This document shows positions 1 through 11,997 of a DNA stretch of 64,000 nucleotides, in pieces (the stretch's first letter is position 1; each line of letters begins with the position of its first letter). The stretch comes from Strix aluco. Its lineage: Eukaryota > Chordata > Aves > Strigiformes > Strigidae. The stretch spans positions 93,874,654-93,938,653 of the forward strand of contig NC_133971.1 in the NCBI RefSeq assembly GCF_031877795.1, written 5' to 3'. A program made the position numbers and the translations under genes. The notes beneath the pieces are model-generated. The model was not told where the DNA came from, made no database searches, and saw only the letters and a program-made list of their open reading frames with translations.

Positions 1-333
1 GCCCCCCCCAAAAAAAGCAGAAGGGCTAATTCTACACAGCCACTGCAGGTATCGACTGTGTAATTCAAGGTTGATGAGGAAGTGTCAATCTCTCACTAAA
101 AGAACAGTGACACAGAACTAAATTTTAGGACACAGGAGCAGGCTAAAGGATCCCCCTGCCATCTTGGGGCTGAAACAGTCAACCAGGGGCACTCAACTGC
201 AGAATTAGAAATCGCTTTCGTCAGGAGACACGGCTGACAGCCAAAGGTGGCTCAGTGAGACAAATACACTGACAATAAATTTGGAGAACCTCAGAGGTGA
301 CACTTTCATAACCCAAGGCTTTGACGTACTCAC
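1..333 (-). other. ACAA2: ACAA2 intron 6 (partial)
   Basis: This is intron sequence downstream of exon 6, cut by the window edge. It opens with a C and A homopolymer run on the plus strand. No exon, repeat or regulatory site was recognised. Confidence 0.85.
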
Positions 334-509
334 TGAAGCATTCCCAGCAGTGACCGTTCCATCCTTTTTAAAGATAGATGGGAGTTTTGCCAATTGTTCC
401 AGAGTGGTCTGGGGTTTTGGATGCTCGTCCTTTTGCATAGTTTCTTTCCCCTTTTTCGTTTTCACTTCAATTGGTGCCATCTCAGCATTAAAGTAACCAG
501 CATCATGAG
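334..509 (-). CDS. ACAA2: ACAA2 coding exon 6
   Basis: The 176-bp exon encodes residues 193-251, from AHDAGYFNAEMAPIEVK through KKDGTVTAGNAS. It covers the loop domain and the conserved TVTAGNAS at its end. The acceptor is ggttgcag and the donor a full-consensus GTGAGT. The next exon, expected to begin with Gly-Val/Ile-x-Asp-Gly-Ala, lies off the left edge. Confidence 0.96.
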
Positions 510-3500
510 CTGCAACCACAAAAAGGAAAATAAAAGGACTCTGATAAAAATATCAAGATGATTGCACAGCATGACCAATAATGCTATTTTCATGTGCACA
601 CAACTTTTGCTCTATTTTAACCAAGAGTTCCAGGAAAGTACTATTTATGCTTTACTTTGTTTAAATAGGCTGGCTGGTGTTTTATTGTTTGGGTTTTTTT
701 TTTCAGAAACTGGGCAAAAACTCTACAAATACATTCTCAAACTTCTCCAAAGAAAGTCTCAAATACTAAAGTGTTATTTCAGCTTTAAATAACTGAACTC
801 TTTTTTTTAATCATTATTTTTGGTACACATCCCCGTGCATTGTTGCTTTATTCTACAGTTCTGTCACTTATCAGAGCACCAAGAAGCTGTAAATCTCACT
901 AAGAGAGGAACATGGAAAAGGATTCTGAGCCACGTTTTCTCTGTTGATAACCAGCATAAGCTACCATATATAAATTAAAATCCTGCCCAAGGTGTTCCTC
1001 CACGGGTCTCACAGTCATGATCTTAGAACAAGATTCACCTGCCTAAACAACCTGAGGCAATTCAAGACATTGTGGGTATCGAAGATGCCCATAAGAGCAT
1101 CCAGCCACATCACCTAAGATGACTTCAGATGTCAATATTCAGGCAACTAAACGCTACCTTTTGTGTCCACAATGTCGATATGAACACACAAATTTAAAAC
1201 CAAAACTCCTGTCTCCCAAAACTGAACTCCTAGCCACTTCAAATCATTCCACAAATGCAACTCTAAGGGATTTAAAACTAAGGCACTGAAATTGCCATAT
1301 CTGCTGTTGTTTAGCTACCTCTGAACTTTCCAAATAAAGTCTACAAAACCTTCTTCTCTCGTGATTAGCCACAGGACTCTGTCTTTAGTGTGGAATAAGA
1401 TGAACTGTGTTTAAACACAGGTCCTGAACAAATATCCCCCTCTTCAGATTCCATCTGCTCTAACTGCTCATGGGCTGTAGAATAGCATATGATTTGCAAA
1501 AGAAATAAAATGGATTTTTATCAATTATAGCACATGCTGGCAATGCAAGAAGGGTGTGGGTTGCTGTGGGAGAGGACGGCTCTGCAGTGGAGAGGAAAGA
1601 AAGGAAGGGAGTCAGGCATGCAGGAGGTGACATGTGACAGGCCAACAGCATTCACTGCTCAAACGGCTATTGAATGTCCACAAGGAAGACACAGCAAGCC
1701 AGTGGAAAGGGGCTCGTTACTTAAGCTGCTGGTAGGCATAACACCTGACTCAGTATATTGAAAGTCAAACCCCCTAGGAGTGGGCTACTTGTATCCCAGG
1801 GGAAAAAAAAACGTGAAATACAGTATTGGCAAATCAAAAGACAAATTACACCAAGATGCACCAGCTACACAAAACTTAAGAATACTTTGAATCGATGTTA
1901 AAACTAACTAGATTTGAAACTAGTATCATATAAACACGTCCATTCCTAAATTTACTAACCAGCTTTGCACCTCTGTTGCGTTTTGAAAGCGTATCGGTCA
2001 CAGTCCTCTCGCGTGATGTTGTATTTTGCAGCCAGATTTTCAGCTGTAACTGCCATAGGTATTTTAACATGCGTATCTGTTAGACCTTCCCACAACGTGT
2101 CTTCCAACTGCATGGAACATTATGAAAAGAAAAATCATAGAGCACAGCAATATTAACATGTATTATTGACAGTTTCTAATGATTCAGCAGCCTCTTGGAA
2201 ACTAGTGTCTCTTGTAAAATTAACTCAGGTTACCTACAGATACTTTATTACACTGCAAACCAGTATGCAATTTCTTGTGTGTTATTTTAGTTAATCTACA
2301 CTGTGCTCTAGTGTGGTTCTTTCCAATCACATGTGGCCCTGAGAGGTTTGGGAAAAGCCTATGATTCTTAGCATTTCAGCGTATTTCACTGCTGCAGGAA
2401 TTATTTACTCAAGACCTATGAGAAAACACACCTGTCTTTCTGGTTACCAAGAAGGAAAGGTGAGGAACTGCGAAAAGGCACAGCAACATACTGATTCTCT
2501 GGCTTGTTCTCTAGTGTTAGGTGAAAACACCTTACTTCAGTCAAAATTTTCTGAGGGTAAAACATCTCAGGTGAGAAAATACGCAACACTAGCTTCACTT
2601 AACCTGATAAAGGCAAGCCCAGTCAGTCCAGATGGGTTCTGTCATCTCTGTCACCAGTAAAGTGCTGCAAGATAAATCACTCATTCACCTGCAACTGAGT
2701 AATTCTCTTCACGAGAAGAACCCAGTGGCACCTGTGGAAACTTGGTGTATCAGCAACCTCCACATACAAGGTGTTCTCTGTAGGAACTGAGGCTCAGTCA
2801 CAGTGCCACACAGATTCACAGAACAGAGTCAAGTATACTTCACATTCACCACCTTCATACTGGGAAAATGGTGTACAAAAAACAAAGGGCTGAAACACTG
2901 AAATATCCTAATTTAGCATTTTGATGTTGGTTATGATCGAGTGAATGGTAATTATCAGAGCAGAACTGGATCCTGCTGCAAATTTCCCGCAGTATTCACT
3001 AAGGATTTATCTTCAGAAGAAAATGTAAAAATAACTTATCTGTCAATGGATTTAACTTCAAGTTTTAGAACTGAGAGATGCTTACAACTTGGAGATATAC
3101 ATGTTCTTTACCAGTCTATCTACCCATTGCTAGCCTTACTAGCTTTACCTGAACTGTGTATGCCTCTATTTCACAGCCTCTGAAAAGTTTTTATATTACA
3201 TACAGTACTTCGATGGGATGTACCAAGTGAACTAAGCTTTGTGTCTAAGAGTTTATTGATATGTTTAACAGGGAACAGTAATTCAAATACAGTTTTGGAA
3301 AAGCTAGAAAACTGGCATGCTTAACGAAATTGCCTGAACCTTATACTGGATAAATGCTTCGAACAACTAAATCTGGATCTCCAATAATTCCATTTGCAAG
3401 GATACTGTGTCTACAGGCCTGACACTTTACATTGCTCTGTAAACATGCCTTTATTCAGAGGAAAAAAAAAAAGTAAAAGAGTACTAGACCTTGAGCTCTG

Positions 3501-6500
3501 CTCCTAATCTGGTTCCAAATCGAATGTTTCGAACTGCATAAGGAGCCTGGCTCATGTTTTCAGCTCCACCACACAGAACAACTTCTGAGTCATTAAGGCA
3601 AATTTCCTGTTAACAGAAAAACAAAACAGATCTAGTATTTACTCTGCTGGTTTTGCAAGACAATAACAACCATTTTAGAACCTCCTCACCTACAAAGCCA
3701 CACAAAGAAAATGAATTCAAGCTTAGCCATGTGTATATTTATGAAGGCTTTACCCTTCTATTAAGATTGGGTCTGTCTCTTTCATTACGTGTTCCTTCTT
3801 CCTCCTTTCAGCAAGGAATGATTGTATCAGTGAGGGAGGAAGAGAATATGGGTGTACATGTATGACAGGACAGAGGGCAAAGCCATTAAGCATCTTCATG
3901 CTTGTGTGGTTAGGTTCACACATGGTTGAGCTTGGTTGGTTTTTTTTTAGCTCCTGATCTTCTGAACAGGAACACAAATTAAACCTCAAAGCTTGAAATG
4001 AGACCTTACGACTCTAAAAAAAATGGGAAATCATTTTAGAAAACATTAGTCAGGTAAGTTGCCAAAAGAAACCCCCAAAATGCACTATTTTGTCATTGGC
4101 AAAGCTCACAGAACCTAAAAGCCCCAATTCCTAAATTCTTGAAGTGATTCACTCAGTTGGACAGTTAAGGTTATTTATGTACTGGAATGGAAGCAGATTA
4201 AATTACATTGATATGCATTTGAGATGACTAGTTAATAATTAGTGTGACTGATTTGTAGTAATATGTGCTGAGATGCTTTCTATAATTACAAAAAACTTTG
4301 TGCACATTTAAGCAGCCCAGAACAGAAGCTGCAGCTTTGTTGTGTGCCAGAGAAATGTAGGAACATTAGCTGATGAAATGGCATCTTTGGAAAAGACCTC
4401 AAAACCACACTTCTGAGGTGAGTGGTCAAATTCTCCAACACATTTTTTCAGTGTAGGCCAACGTATGTGTAGCCTTTGCAGAAAGCAGAAAAAACAGCCA
4501 GACAGATATTACTGTAAATATGTAACCTTAACTCTACACTGTCTTCTACATTTTTTCCTCTAGAGGATCAGACCTAAAATAATTCTCTAGCCAATGGCAA
4601 CTTTTTCTTTAAAAAAAAAAAACAAAACACAACTATGTGGTTGCTGAAATATTCATAAAATACCCTTTAATTTTCTAAAGTCTAGACCACTGGTCTGTAT
4701 GAACAAATGAAATAAAAATCACTGTACCATCTTAGTGGTTTTGGCCAACCGCTCAAAGAGAAGTTGACTTTCTTCTATTTTAAAAGAAGTGACGCTATAA
4801 ATTATCTAACCCATAAGAGGGTTTGGATCTTTGAACAAAAACACACTTAAAAAGCACAGGTTGCTGCTTACATAGCCAGCTAGGTGAGAATATAAACAAT
4901 GATCAGAAGATGAAAGCCTCCTGTTGTGGTTCTGATGCCCAGTAATCACCGTTTGTACAGACAGGATCACAAAATGCAACTACTGCACAGCTGAGCTCTA
5001 TTTCACTGGGTAACACTCATTGCATTCCTTATATTAAACTCAAAATAGCTACAACGATGATTTTTAAAACCAGCCACAAAATATGGCACTGTGAAGGCTG
5101 ACTTCCTGCACATAACCATGCAGGACAACAGGAAGTCTCTACCAGTGGTAGCTAAAAATCCATGCTAAGACTCATCCCAAACATGAAATACACGTTTCTA
5201 CGCACATCTTTTCTCTCATGTTAACAGCCTGATAAAAGTTACAGCTAATACAGAAAGAAAGGAAAAAAAAAAAAAAAAAGTGCTTTGTACCTGACATCCA
5301 CTGGCAATAGACTGGAAACCAGAGCCGCAAAGTCTGTTGACAGTGAGGGCTGGAACTGGAACAGGAACTCCCACACGTAAACCAACATGTCTTGCAATAT
5401 AAATGGCATCTGAGGAGCTCTGCAGACATAACAAACAGGAGGTTTTGTTACACTCCAATTTCTTTGGAAAGTAAAAGTCTTGAAAATGGTGTAATTGCAT
5501 CACTGACAGAGGATAATTTATGTTCAACAGAAACCCTACTAGTCATAAGAAGCACTTTGATTCACTTCAAAGAACCACCATCCCGTATGATCAAAAAGGG
5601 CCAATGTCTTAATATGCATTTTAAAGAAACTCTGTGTCATAAAAGCTAGACATCAGGCCAAAAACGGTACTACAGATGTGAAGACTGAAGTCAGCATCTT
5701 AATAGTCTTCCCTTTTCCCTTAACTCTTATTTTCAAAGCAGCATACACACAACAGACTGACATAAGACCAGATCCTGACTGGTAAGCAGTAATTATTTCA
5801 AGCTAAATTAAAATTGCTCAGACTAACAGGGGAAGGCCCCCCAAAACCAGACAGTGTGGAAAATGCAGAGATGCCATTGCTGCTTCCTATCCACTTTGCA
5901 AAATTTTGTAACTCCGATGTTCTAGCTGGACACTGGCCTCTTCAAACAATAAAATCTCATTCCTCCAAACTTTTCAAAGATGGTTATATCAGACTTCTAT
6001 TTGAAAAGCAAAGTACTGCACACAGAGCAGTTTGCTTCAGAACCTGCTCCTTTAATAAACCAGGCTCCCACATGAGATGAAACAAAAATGATTAGGCTTC
6101 TGCATTTCAACTACTGAGTCAGCAGATGATGGCAAGCACAGGTACAGAATAAAAAACCGTAACAGCACCGCTTAAGGTTTGTAATGGATCTTTTCCAAAC
6201 AGAGAGAACACTTATGCTCTTGGGGATCACGCCCTAAGCTAGTATGTACGATAAAGACAAAGTTTTGTACACAACACTACTTGACAATGCAAGTTCAGAA
6301 AATACATATTAATCAAGACAATTCTGCTGAAGAAGGAGAGCTTAAAATGGTCATACATTCATAGTTATTTAAACTTAATCATATAATACTTAAGTATATA
6401 TGTATATATAATACTTATATACATATTATACACATATAATATTAAGTATTTAAAAGGAATCCAGGACTAAAAAAATCTACTGGGACGGGGAAGTATGATG

Positions 6501-9500
6501 CAAAGGAAAAGAAAAGTAATTTCAACATGAAAAGACTTAAGCTTCTCTTTTGGTTGAAAATCCTTAAGAAGGAATACTGCACATTTGTTCACTTATCATG
6601 AAAGTTCTTGGGTATTTGTTTCTTCTGCACCCTTGAAACACTCAATGCAAAATAAGACTGCCTACCTTTAATAAAGGTGAAGCCAGAATACAAAACAAAA
6701 CCAAACCAGAAATGCTCTTTTCTGTCTTGCCTAAAACAGATCCTAATCTAGGTATGCGGATACTGCAGTTTTGCAATGCTGGTGCCCTGCATGTAATAGC
6801 ACCTACATCACAAGAGCTCTGGAAAAGGTAAGATTGTCCAAATGTCTCTGCCAGTTGAGGCATGCATCCCTTCGTCTGAAAGTAAACTCATATTCACTCA
6901 AAAAAATTCTATCTAGAAACCTCAAGTGAAGTGGGCTCAAATCAGTTACAGTCTCCAGAAAGAAAGGGATTTATACAATCAGTGAAAACTCACCGATCAT
7001 TGAGTTCCACAGCTCAAGTCATTAAAACAGGAAAAAATATACCAGAGATTAGCAACTAACCCTTTAATGAATCCACAATTCTTTTCAGAAAATCAGTTTG
7101 TCCTAGGTTAAACTACTTTTGGTACTTAAAAAAGAAAGCTAAGCCTTGCCCCCAGTAGTATCACAAATCATGCAGGGTATGTCCCTTAAACACGAACAGG
7201 AAACTCTACACTATAAACACTACTTACCCATTTCATTTCCACCCCTTTCGTTTATTCTTGGCTGCAAAACAGAGGTAACTCACTATAAGACCACACTGAA
7301 GGAGACAACTGAAATCATCACTGACCAGTCAATTCTCCATGCCACCAACCTGCATGACACTGCCGACGATGACACTGTCAATGATCTCAGGAGAGACCTT
7401 GCCAGCAGCCAGCGCTGCTCGAGCGGCATGTTCTGTCAGATCGGTGGCTGTGAAGTCCTTCAGCAAACCTCCATAGGTCCCGAAAGGAGTTCGCTTTGCT
7501 GCAACAACGAATACACCTGCAACAGAAGCAAAAATTATCCAGATGTACAGAATCAAACAAACAGAAAGTCATCAAGTCAGCCTCAACTGCGTAACATCCT
7601 AAACTCACAAGGTTTGTAAATACAGGCAATGTGAACTCACGCAGTACACGATAAATGAGATATAGAAGCACTTTAGATAGAGAAGGTATGCAGAATTAAT
7701 GGTCAGAGAGAAAAGCTGGAAAGATTCCAGAAATACGTCTTTTCCACAAAGAGTTTTGAAATAAAAAAACCAAAACCCAACAGTTTTTTAGGATACCAGA
7801 CAGACAGAGAAGGCTGCCACATCACATCAGATATTAGTGCTAGCGCACTAGAAGTGTGAAAATAATATCCATGAAATCCCACAGTGGACACCTGTGAAAT
7901 AGTCAGATGAGGAACAGTTCTTCTAAAAAAACAAAGAGGCCATTACCTCATCCTAGAAAAATCAGCAGATTTTTGGCTTACACTCTGAAACAGTTTTCAC
8001 AAAGAATAAAAAAAAAAAAAGCAAAACCAAAAACTTTCTATATGTTTTAAGCTTTCACTTAAGAGGAAAACCATTCCTTAACCAAAATTATTTCCAGAAT
8101 TATATAAGACATCTAAACTGCATTAGCATCAGGCTTCTAGTTTCTGAGAAAGAAAATTCAGTTTTCAACTGACAGGAAAGTGTTTACAAGCGCGTGTGTA
8201 CAAATGCATCGGCCAGAAGGAGTCTATATGAATTTCAGCTTGGGAGAAGCTGTCTCTGAACACCTATCCAGTGCTCGTCTCTGCCTCTCCGTGCAGAAAC
8301 AAGTGGGAGGCAGTCTGTGAACTTTCCCCCAGTTAAACAACAGAGCTCACATAGCTCTTTCGTACAGCTGCCATGAGGCATCCACAGTTATTTTAGGTAA
8401 CACTGGAAGGATATATACAGATCTAAGAATGAAGGCAAATGAAAATGCCTGTTCTTTAAGCTACCTGTGAACACTTTTTGGGCCTTCTGTTAGAGGCCGT
8501 GTGATCCATATTCCTCGGCTGGTTTGTCAGAGAGAGGGTGCTCCTCTCTCTCTCTCATGTATTTGCATCCCGGGCTGCACCGTTTATAGAAAACGACCTT
8601 CCCAACTGGTGAAGGTCAAGCTTGCTCCACTGACAAGGAATTGAACACAATGTTGAGATCCGAAACAGGCAATAACTACGCTCAGAAGATCACCTGGGAA
8701 ATACCCTGAAGCAGACTAAGCAAGAATTACAGCTTCAAGGACAGGGATGATGAATGTAAAAAACAACATGGCTTTCAAAACCATGAAGATAGAGAAACAG
8801 ACTAACCCCCTCCCACCCTGATGCTGCCCATGGACTACTTTCTGGGCTACCCAGAAGACCTTAGAAGGAAGCCTCTGCTAAGCACACTACTGCTGCTCCC
8901 TTAAAATGTAGTGCTGACACAATAACTACCCAAAAACTGTGAGAAGCAAAACTTACTTCCTCAAAGGAATAAATAGCTGCTAACTATTATACATCCAGCA
9001 AGCTCACACTTCAGGTTTTTTAAGCGTAGAAGGAACAGTCATTAAAAATATATATCTCGAGAGGCCTCTGAATATTCAGGTCTGAAAAGTACCAAAGCTG
9101 GTGCTGTGGGGAAGGTCCTGTACCCAGGCTTGGAACAAACGTTCAGAACTGACCCCTTGTATACATGAAGTGTATGCTATATCCATCATCATTTTTCACT
9201 CTTCATTTAATCATCCTTCAGTTGATACCAGCGAGTAATTCAATTTAACCTGAAACAATTCCTAATCCACTGACTGAACCTTTTTTACTTTGGTTGTATC
9301 CATTTTTTCAAAAAAAGCTGAAAACTACTAACAGACACAAGGTGTGAAGCCCTAGAAGTTTTTTTAACAACGGTGAGGATGCTTTAGTTGATTTCTGCTT
9401 ATCAAAACCAGGCGTGTTCAATACAGTCACTGCAGAATTAGTCCCTGGACTAAGTATTCAAGTGACAGACTTCAATTTAGACTAGTAGTTTTCATTTAAC

Positions 9501-11658
9501 TATCCAAAATGTATTGTATTAACAATAACTTATGGAATGTTGTTTTAGTCTTCGTTAAATGTTAACAACACCTGCAAAAAAAAAGACCCTTCACTCTTTT
9601 AAGGGTGATCTCATGTTCCCTGCAGCAAAGCAGGCCTTGACACTCGTTTGCCACCACTCTTCCTGCCCCCTGATTCCCGTCCGTTTCCTCCAAAATTGTG
9701 CCAACAACAGCTGATTACAAGGCTTAGCTGCAGACTAGCTCACGGACCTGACCTAGCTAAAAGAACTTGTTCTCCTCCCTTTTGGCCAGGTTGTTGGCTT
9801 TCCACATTATTTGCTGAATCACATACACCCTATTGCCCTACAAACAAACAGTCTGGGGGCAAGGACAGAACTTTGCCCTTAAACTTTCCTGTCGCAATAA
9901 CGTTTCTCTTGTTCTTTCACTGAGGCTGCTCACTGCTGCCCACTCCCTCACAACAGCACTGCAGGGCCAAAGCTGTGGTATAGCTGGAGACTATCCCAGA
10001 GTCAGTGGAAAACGAGGGGCTAATTTTCATTTCGATCAGTTCTGTGACTGAGTTCACCTTCTGGCTGCTCAATAAAACATAATTCCAGACTAAGAGAGAA
10101 GGCTGGACTGAACCAGCAAGGGAAGAAGGTGAAGCACAACCTTTCCAAGCAGCGATGTCATGCTGAATTAAACTGACCACAGAGCCGCTCCCCTAAGGGT
10201 GTTATTACTCCACAGACTACTGAATTTTGCTAGATTGGAGAGACATCTACAAATGCTACTCCCTCCACAAAACTCTGGGAGGGGCAACAAGGGGTGTCTG
10301 AAGCCTGAGAAAGGACTCTGTAGACTTTGAGAGCTCTTCCTAAGTCTCCATTAATTAGTACCGTCCTACACTACCAGGGCAAGACTTCCAGAGTCTCTGC
10401 AATTTTCCAAGGTGATAAACACCAGATAAGAGCAGAATACTACCAAACGCATAGGGATCCAGAAAGTTTTGGGGCTGGAAAACGAAGGTCACTCTGAGTC
10501 CTTACCAAATACTCAAACCATCTTTTAAACTGGTTTTGGGGATCTGCAATTATAGGTCTGAAACATTCTCTCACCCTCCAACATTTCTGAAACGCAGCTG
10601 GTATGAAAATATTTGTTCATCAGATCCTATTTTGAAGGCCTAAAAAACCAATCATTAACCTCAAAAAAATTCAAGGAGCAAGAACAGTGCATGAAAAACA
10701 CTGTGGCAAGAGATGAGAGAAGATCCTGAAACAGGCAAAGCTGCTCTCTGCATTATCCAGCTCAGCAGAAAAATATGGAAATACTGCAACACTGACTAGA
10801 CACGCTTCTGGCACTGAAACCTCAAACCATGACTTACACGTATGTTATTTAAGTACACTCTGTTAAGTAGCAAAGCACTGTCAAATAGATAAAGAGCCCT
10901 ATTTCAACAAATTTCAGTTTTGTTCTTCAACAAGATCAGGTATTAAAGTGCTAATGATCTCATTTTTAAGAGACACAAAATTTAAGCCTCCTAAAGTACT
11001 TCTTTACATAAAACACTTGCAGGAACCGCACAGAGTTTGTCCTGCGCTCTTAGTGCTAACACAGGCAGGGGCTGGATATGACAAACTTCCAGTCACTGAC
11101 ACTTCAAGTGTCACTTCTAGTCACCGCACACACCCATGGCTAGTTTTTGGACATATATACGCACCTTTCGCTATAGGTTTGTTTGCACCATAAGCACGGC
11201 TGGAAGACAGACACTATTATTGTTTCATAAAACAGTGCTCAGAACAGAGAAGATTGCGACCGACACCGCGTGCCCCTTCTCCACCCTCTGCACCTTCACG
11301 CAGATCAGTGCTTTTTTTGAAAAGCCGCGGGTTTTTTCAGCTGTTTACCGCGCGGATGCTGACAACGGCACGGACCAGAGAGCGGGGAGGAAAAACCCCC
11401 CCGGAGAAAGAGGAACGGCTTCACAGGCTCCACTGCGGATTTTCCGACGGGTATCACGCGCTCCCAGCCGGGACAAGGGCCGCAGGGCCGCGCACCTTCC
11501 CCTCAGACCCGGCCCAGCCTCCCCGCCCGCACGGAGCCGCCCTGCTCCCCCTCAGGGACCGGCGGGCACACCACGCCCCGCGGAGGGGCCCCGCTGCCCC
11601 TCACACGGCGCCCGCCCCGCCGCGGGCTGACAGAGGCCTCACCCCGCAGGAGCGCCAT
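334..11658 (-). CDS. ACAA2: ACAA2, mitochondrial 3-ketoacyl-CoA thiolase, exons 1-6 (5' part of gene)
   Basis: Acetyl-CoA acyltransferase 2 carries out the last, thiolytic step of mitochondrial fatty-acid beta-oxidation, splitting 3-ketoacyl-CoA with CoA to give acetyl-CoA. Six minus-strand exons join without a frame break (16+167+129+117+148+176 nt = 251 codons) at 11643-11658, 7350-7516, 5291-5419, 3490-3606, 1960-2107 and 334-509. The translation follows mammalian ACAA2 almost without gaps, starting MALLRG and holding the thiolase nucleophile in NRLCGSGFQS at residue 92. The usual protein has 397 residues, so about 146 C-terminal residues, including the His and second Cys active-site motifs, lie beyond the left edge. 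The enzyme uses an uncleaved N-terminal mitochondrial signal. The start lies in a CpG island with a guide-RNA gene on the other strand. All introns seen are GT-AG. Confidence 0.97.
510..1959 (-). other. ACAA2: ACAA2 intron 5
   Basis: AT-rich intron of about 1.45 kb between exons 5 and 6. I see short T and A runs only, and no recognisable repeat or extra exon. Confidence 0.85.
1960..2107 (-). CDS. ACAA2: ACAA2 coding exon 5
   Basis: The 148-bp exon encodes residues 144-192 plus the first base of residue 193, with LWEGLTDTHVKIPMAVTAEN and the ITREDCDRYA segment typical of the thiolase loop domain. The acceptor is ccatgcag and the donor GTTAGT. Phase 0 start and phase 1 end fit exons 4 and 6. 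Confidence 0.95.
2108..3489 (-). other. ACAA2: ACAA2 intron 4
   Basis: Intron of about 1.4 kb. Small open frames on both strands here resemble no known protein. Nothing else was seen. Confidence 0.85.
3490..3606 (-). CDS. ACAA2: ACAA2 coding exon 4
   Basis: The 117-bp exon encodes 39 residues (105-143) containing EVVLCGGAENMSQAPY, the conserved thiolase segment with the GGxExMS motif near the CoA pocket. The acceptor is gttaacag and the donor is GTCTAG, a fair rather than strong match. Both ends fall on codon boundaries. Confidence 0.95.
3607..5290 (-). other. ACAA2: ACAA2 intron 3
   Basis: Intron of about 1.7 kb, AT-rich, ending (in transcript direction, near exon 3) beside an A17 run on the plus strand at 5263-5279. 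No repeat family was recognised. Confidence 0.85.
5291..5419 (-). CDS. ACAA2: ACAA2 coding exon 3 (catalytic Cys92)
   Basis: The 129-bp exon encodes residues 62-104 and contains NRLCGSGFQS, the thiolase active-site motif whose Cys (residue 92) is acylated during catalysis. It starts after ctgcag and ends CAG before GTACAAAG. Where mammals have IPKETPAL the bird reads VPVPVPAL, a small Pro-Val repeat from a repeated GTTCC-type codon pair on a surface loop. The acceptor's upstream neighbour and the donor both fit the consensus. Confidence 0.96.
5420..7349 (-). other. ACAA2: ACAA2 intron 2
   Basis: Intron of about 1.9 kb. It holds an AT-rich, partly palindromic stretch at 6375-6452, listed separately. 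Nothing else was recognised. Confidence 0.85.
6375..6452. repeat. AT-rich (TA)n tract with palindromes
   Basis: Almost pure A/T sequence with repeated TATATA and ATAC units. It contains a perfect 12-bp palindrome, ATACTTAAGTAT, at 6386-6397, and 8-bp inverted arms at 6385-6392 and 6443-6450. It is a low-complexity or cruciform-prone intronic repeat. Confidence 0.75.
7350..7516 (-). CDS. ACAA2: ACAA2 coding exon 2
   Basis: This exon encodes residues 6-61, including VFVVAAKRTPFG and the segment LLKDFTATDL of the thiolase N-terminal domain. It is bounded by the acceptor ttgcag and by CAG followed by the donor GTTGGT. The 167 bp begin in phase 1, completing the Gly codon from exon 1, and end on a codon boundary. 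An open frame on the opposite strand covers this exon and is only its shadow. Confidence 0.96.
7517..11642 (-). other. ACAA2: ACAA2 intron 1
   Basis: First intron, about 4.1 kb. The part next to exon 1 (from about 11250) is GC-rich and belongs to the CpG island; the rest is AT-rich. A short CT run lies near 8545. No transposon or further exon was recognised. Open frames at 11136-11808 are a by-product of high GC content. Confidence 0.85.
11643..11658 (-). CDS. ACAA2: ACAA2 coding exon 1 (start codon)
   Basis: The minus strand reads ATG GCG CTC CTG CGG G followed by the donor GTGAGG. This gives MALLR plus the first base of Gly6, matching the conserved N-terminus of the enzyme. The exon is too short to appear as an open frame and was placed from that peptide and from the phase of exon 2. 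The start has G at -3 and +4 (strong Kozak context). The 5' UTR continues to the right inside the CpG island; the transcription start cannot be fixed from sequence. Confidence 0.93.
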
Positions 11659-11762
11659 GGCCGCGCCGCTCCCCCTCAGCCGCGCCTCACCCGCCGCACA
11701 TTCGCCACGCTGCGGGCGGAGGGGGCGGGCACACCCAGACAGCGCTTTTTAATCCATTTAAA

Positions 11763-11783
11763 TTTTTTTTTTTTTTTTTTTTT
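11763..11783. repeat. T21 homopolymer in the promoter region
   Basis: Uninterrupted run of 21 T on the plus strand (A21 on the ACAA2 strand), between the ACAA2 start codon and the guide RNA. It could be a nucleosome-excluding dA:dT tract or a retroposon remnant; the sequence alone does not decide. Confidence 0.85.
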
Positions 11784-11997
11784 CCCACTTCACTTCTACT
11801 TGATTTGATTTGTCCCTCTTCGCCATCCCCCCACCCCTCGCCTGCAAAGGGCGGCGCGGGCTTTGGCGAATCGGCGAGCGGGCGGCGCGGCGTTGCCGTA
11901 GCAATGGCGGCCCCGGGCGGCGGCGGTAGGCCCCGGGCGGCGGCGGCGGGCCAAGCGGGCCCGCTGCGGCCTCTGCCCGTCTCCGGGGCCTCCTCGC

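Noticed and set aside
7146-7619. 157-codon plus-strand open frame
   Set aside because: Antisense shadow of ACAA2 exon 2, which has clear homology on the minus strand.
11136-11808. Long plus-strand open frames (164 and 184 codons) overlapping ACAA2 exon 1
   Set aside because: Pro/Arg/Ala-rich frames expected by chance in GC-rich DNA, antisense to a real exon.
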